A DNA stretch of 5,369 bases from Dehalococcoidia bacterium (GTDB lineage Bacteria; Chloroflexota; Dehalococcoidia; JAENJB01). The notes under the pieces are model-generated. The model saw only the letters and a program-made list of their open reading frames with translations, had not been told where the DNA came from and made no database searches. This document shows positions 4,672 to 5,369 of the stretch, one piece after another (the first letter of the stretch is position 1; each line of letters begins with the position of its first letter). The DNA lies in assembly GCA_016844565.1 (NCBI GenBank), contig JAENJB010000132.1, forward strand, positions 1-5,369. The letters are read 5' to 3'. Position numbers and translations under genes: made by a program.

Positions 4672-5369
4672 ATGAGCAAAGGGATGCTGGTTGACACTAC
4701 GCGATGCATCGGCTGCCGGGCCTGCCAAGTGGCCTGCAAGCGGTGGAATGCGAAACCAGTTGAAGACACCTGGGTCACCGAAACGGGGACCAATCCTCCT
4801 AAGCTCAGCTCCAAAACCTGGACGCTCGTCGATATCAGACAGCCACAGCAGACGGACGACGCGATGACATGGAGTTTCGTCAAGCGACAATGCATGCACT
4901 GCATTGACCCCGCCTGCGTGTCAGCCTGTCCCGTGGGAGCGCTCACCAAGCTGGACAACGGGCCTGTCATCTATCGCGCGGAAAGGTGCTTCGGCTGCCG
5001 CTACTGTATGATAGCCTGCCCCTTCCAGATACCCAAGTTTGAGTGGGATTCCAACCGTCCCACCATCCAGAAGTGCGAGTTTTGCGCTGACCGGCTGGCA
5101 AACGATATTGAGCCGGCATGTGCCGGGACCTGCCCCACGCAGGCAATCGCCTTCGGAGAGCGGGAGGAATTGCTCCACGAAGCGAAGGCCAGAATCTACA
5201 ATGCATCCGGCAAGTATGTGCCTCACATTTTCGGCGAGAATGAAGCGGGCGGGACCTCCTGGATGTACATTTACGATGCGTCTCTCGAACAGCTCGGCCT
5301 GCCCGCAAACCTGGAGATGGAGCCATATCCGGAATTCACCAAAGGCTTCTTGTTGGGCGTGCCTCTGGT
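4672..5369 (+). CDS. Four-cluster iron-sulfur electron-transfer subunit (FdhB/FdnH/HybA type), truncated at right edge
   Basis: The frame is open from ATG 4672 to the window end (232 full codons, no stop), so the gene continues to the right. It shows sixteen cysteines in four ferredoxin-like groups. Group 1 is C12, C15, C18 and C22 (CIGCRACQVACKRWN). Group 2 is C74, C77, C82 and C86. Group 3 is C106, C109, C112 and C116 (CFGCRYCMIACP). Group 4 is C135, C138, C150 and C154. Downstream, GGTSWMYIYDASLEQLGLP is typical of beta subunits of membrane formate dehydrogenases and of HybA-like hydrogenase subunits. Such proteins carry electrons between a catalytic subunit (often a molybdopterin enzyme) and a membrane quinone-reactive subunit (NrfD- or cytochrome b-like). 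No signal peptide is visible, so it is cytoplasmic or exported with a Tat-bearing partner. Partners should lie right of the window. The start is supported by AAGGGAG at 4658-4664. It appears to be the first gene of its operon. The exact substrate cannot be assigned. Confidence 0.88.
   Translation, partial: MSKGMLVDTTRCIGCRACQVACKRWNAKPVEDTWVTETGTNPPKLSSKTWTLVDIRQPQQTDDAMTWSFVKRQCMHCIDPACVSACPVGALTKLDNGPVIYRAERCFGCRYCMIACPFQIPKFEWDSNRPTIQKCEFCADRLANDIEPACAGTCPTQAIAFGEREELLHEAKARIYNASGKYVPHIFGENEAGGTSWMYIYDASLEQLGLPANLEMEPYPEFTKGFLLGVPL

Noticed and set aside
4436..4675. A 79-codon open frame on the + strand whose stop overlaps the start of the iron-sulfur gene (ATGA)
   Set aside because: It has no recognisable domain, its base composition is that of the regulatory region, and it runs across the dyads, the tandem repeats and the predicted promoter. 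An AGGA lies 4 nt before its ATG, so it cannot be fully excluded, but it is more likely chance.

Overview
The window is GC-rich, densely coded bacterial DNA with every recognisable gene on the + strand. The gene set suggests an anaerobic or facultative respiring bacterium that uses menaquinone: a MenG/UbiE quinone methyltransferase, a sensor kinase with a periplasmic CxxCH haem-c motif, and a four-cluster iron-sulfur electron-transfer subunit. Together with two types of dispersed repeat that I associate with metagenome-assembled Chloroflexota (Dehalococcoidia-like) genomes, this makes such a lineage my best guess. The taxonomic assignment is inference and only moderately secure.

Layout: (1) 17-108, a nested palindromic intergenic repeat. 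(2) 133-396, a small zinc-ribbon-like protein of the acetone/acetophenone carboxylase gamma-subunit type, without its large subunits in view. (3) 477-1220, menG/ubiE, carrying a short in-frame repeat (about 639-659) just before its SAM-binding motif. (4) 1294-3636 and 3617-4309, a two-component pair overlapping by 20 bp: a membrane histidine kinase (Cache-like sensor with CxxCH, HAMP, GAF, HisKA, HATPase) and an OmpR/PhoB-type response regulator. (5) 4310-4671, a 362-bp intergenic region with lower GC, holding 10-bp-phased direct repeats, two 5-N4-5 dyads and a plausible sigma70-type promoter. (6) 4672 to the right edge, an iron-sulfur subunit of the FdhB/FdnH/HybA type, truncated by the window end.

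Working model (inference): the kinase reads a redox or gas signal through covalently bound haem outside the membrane and phosphorylates the regulator. The regulator then binds the GTAAC-N5-GTAAC tandem site just upstream of the promoter of the downstream respiratory oxidoreductase operon. MenG would supply the quinone with which such an oxidoreductase exchanges electrons. The haem-sensor kinase plus a tandem operator of the spacing used by OmpR-family regulators is the most interesting feature of the window. No CRISPR array, tRNA, rRNA, transposase or clear intrinsic terminator was seen.
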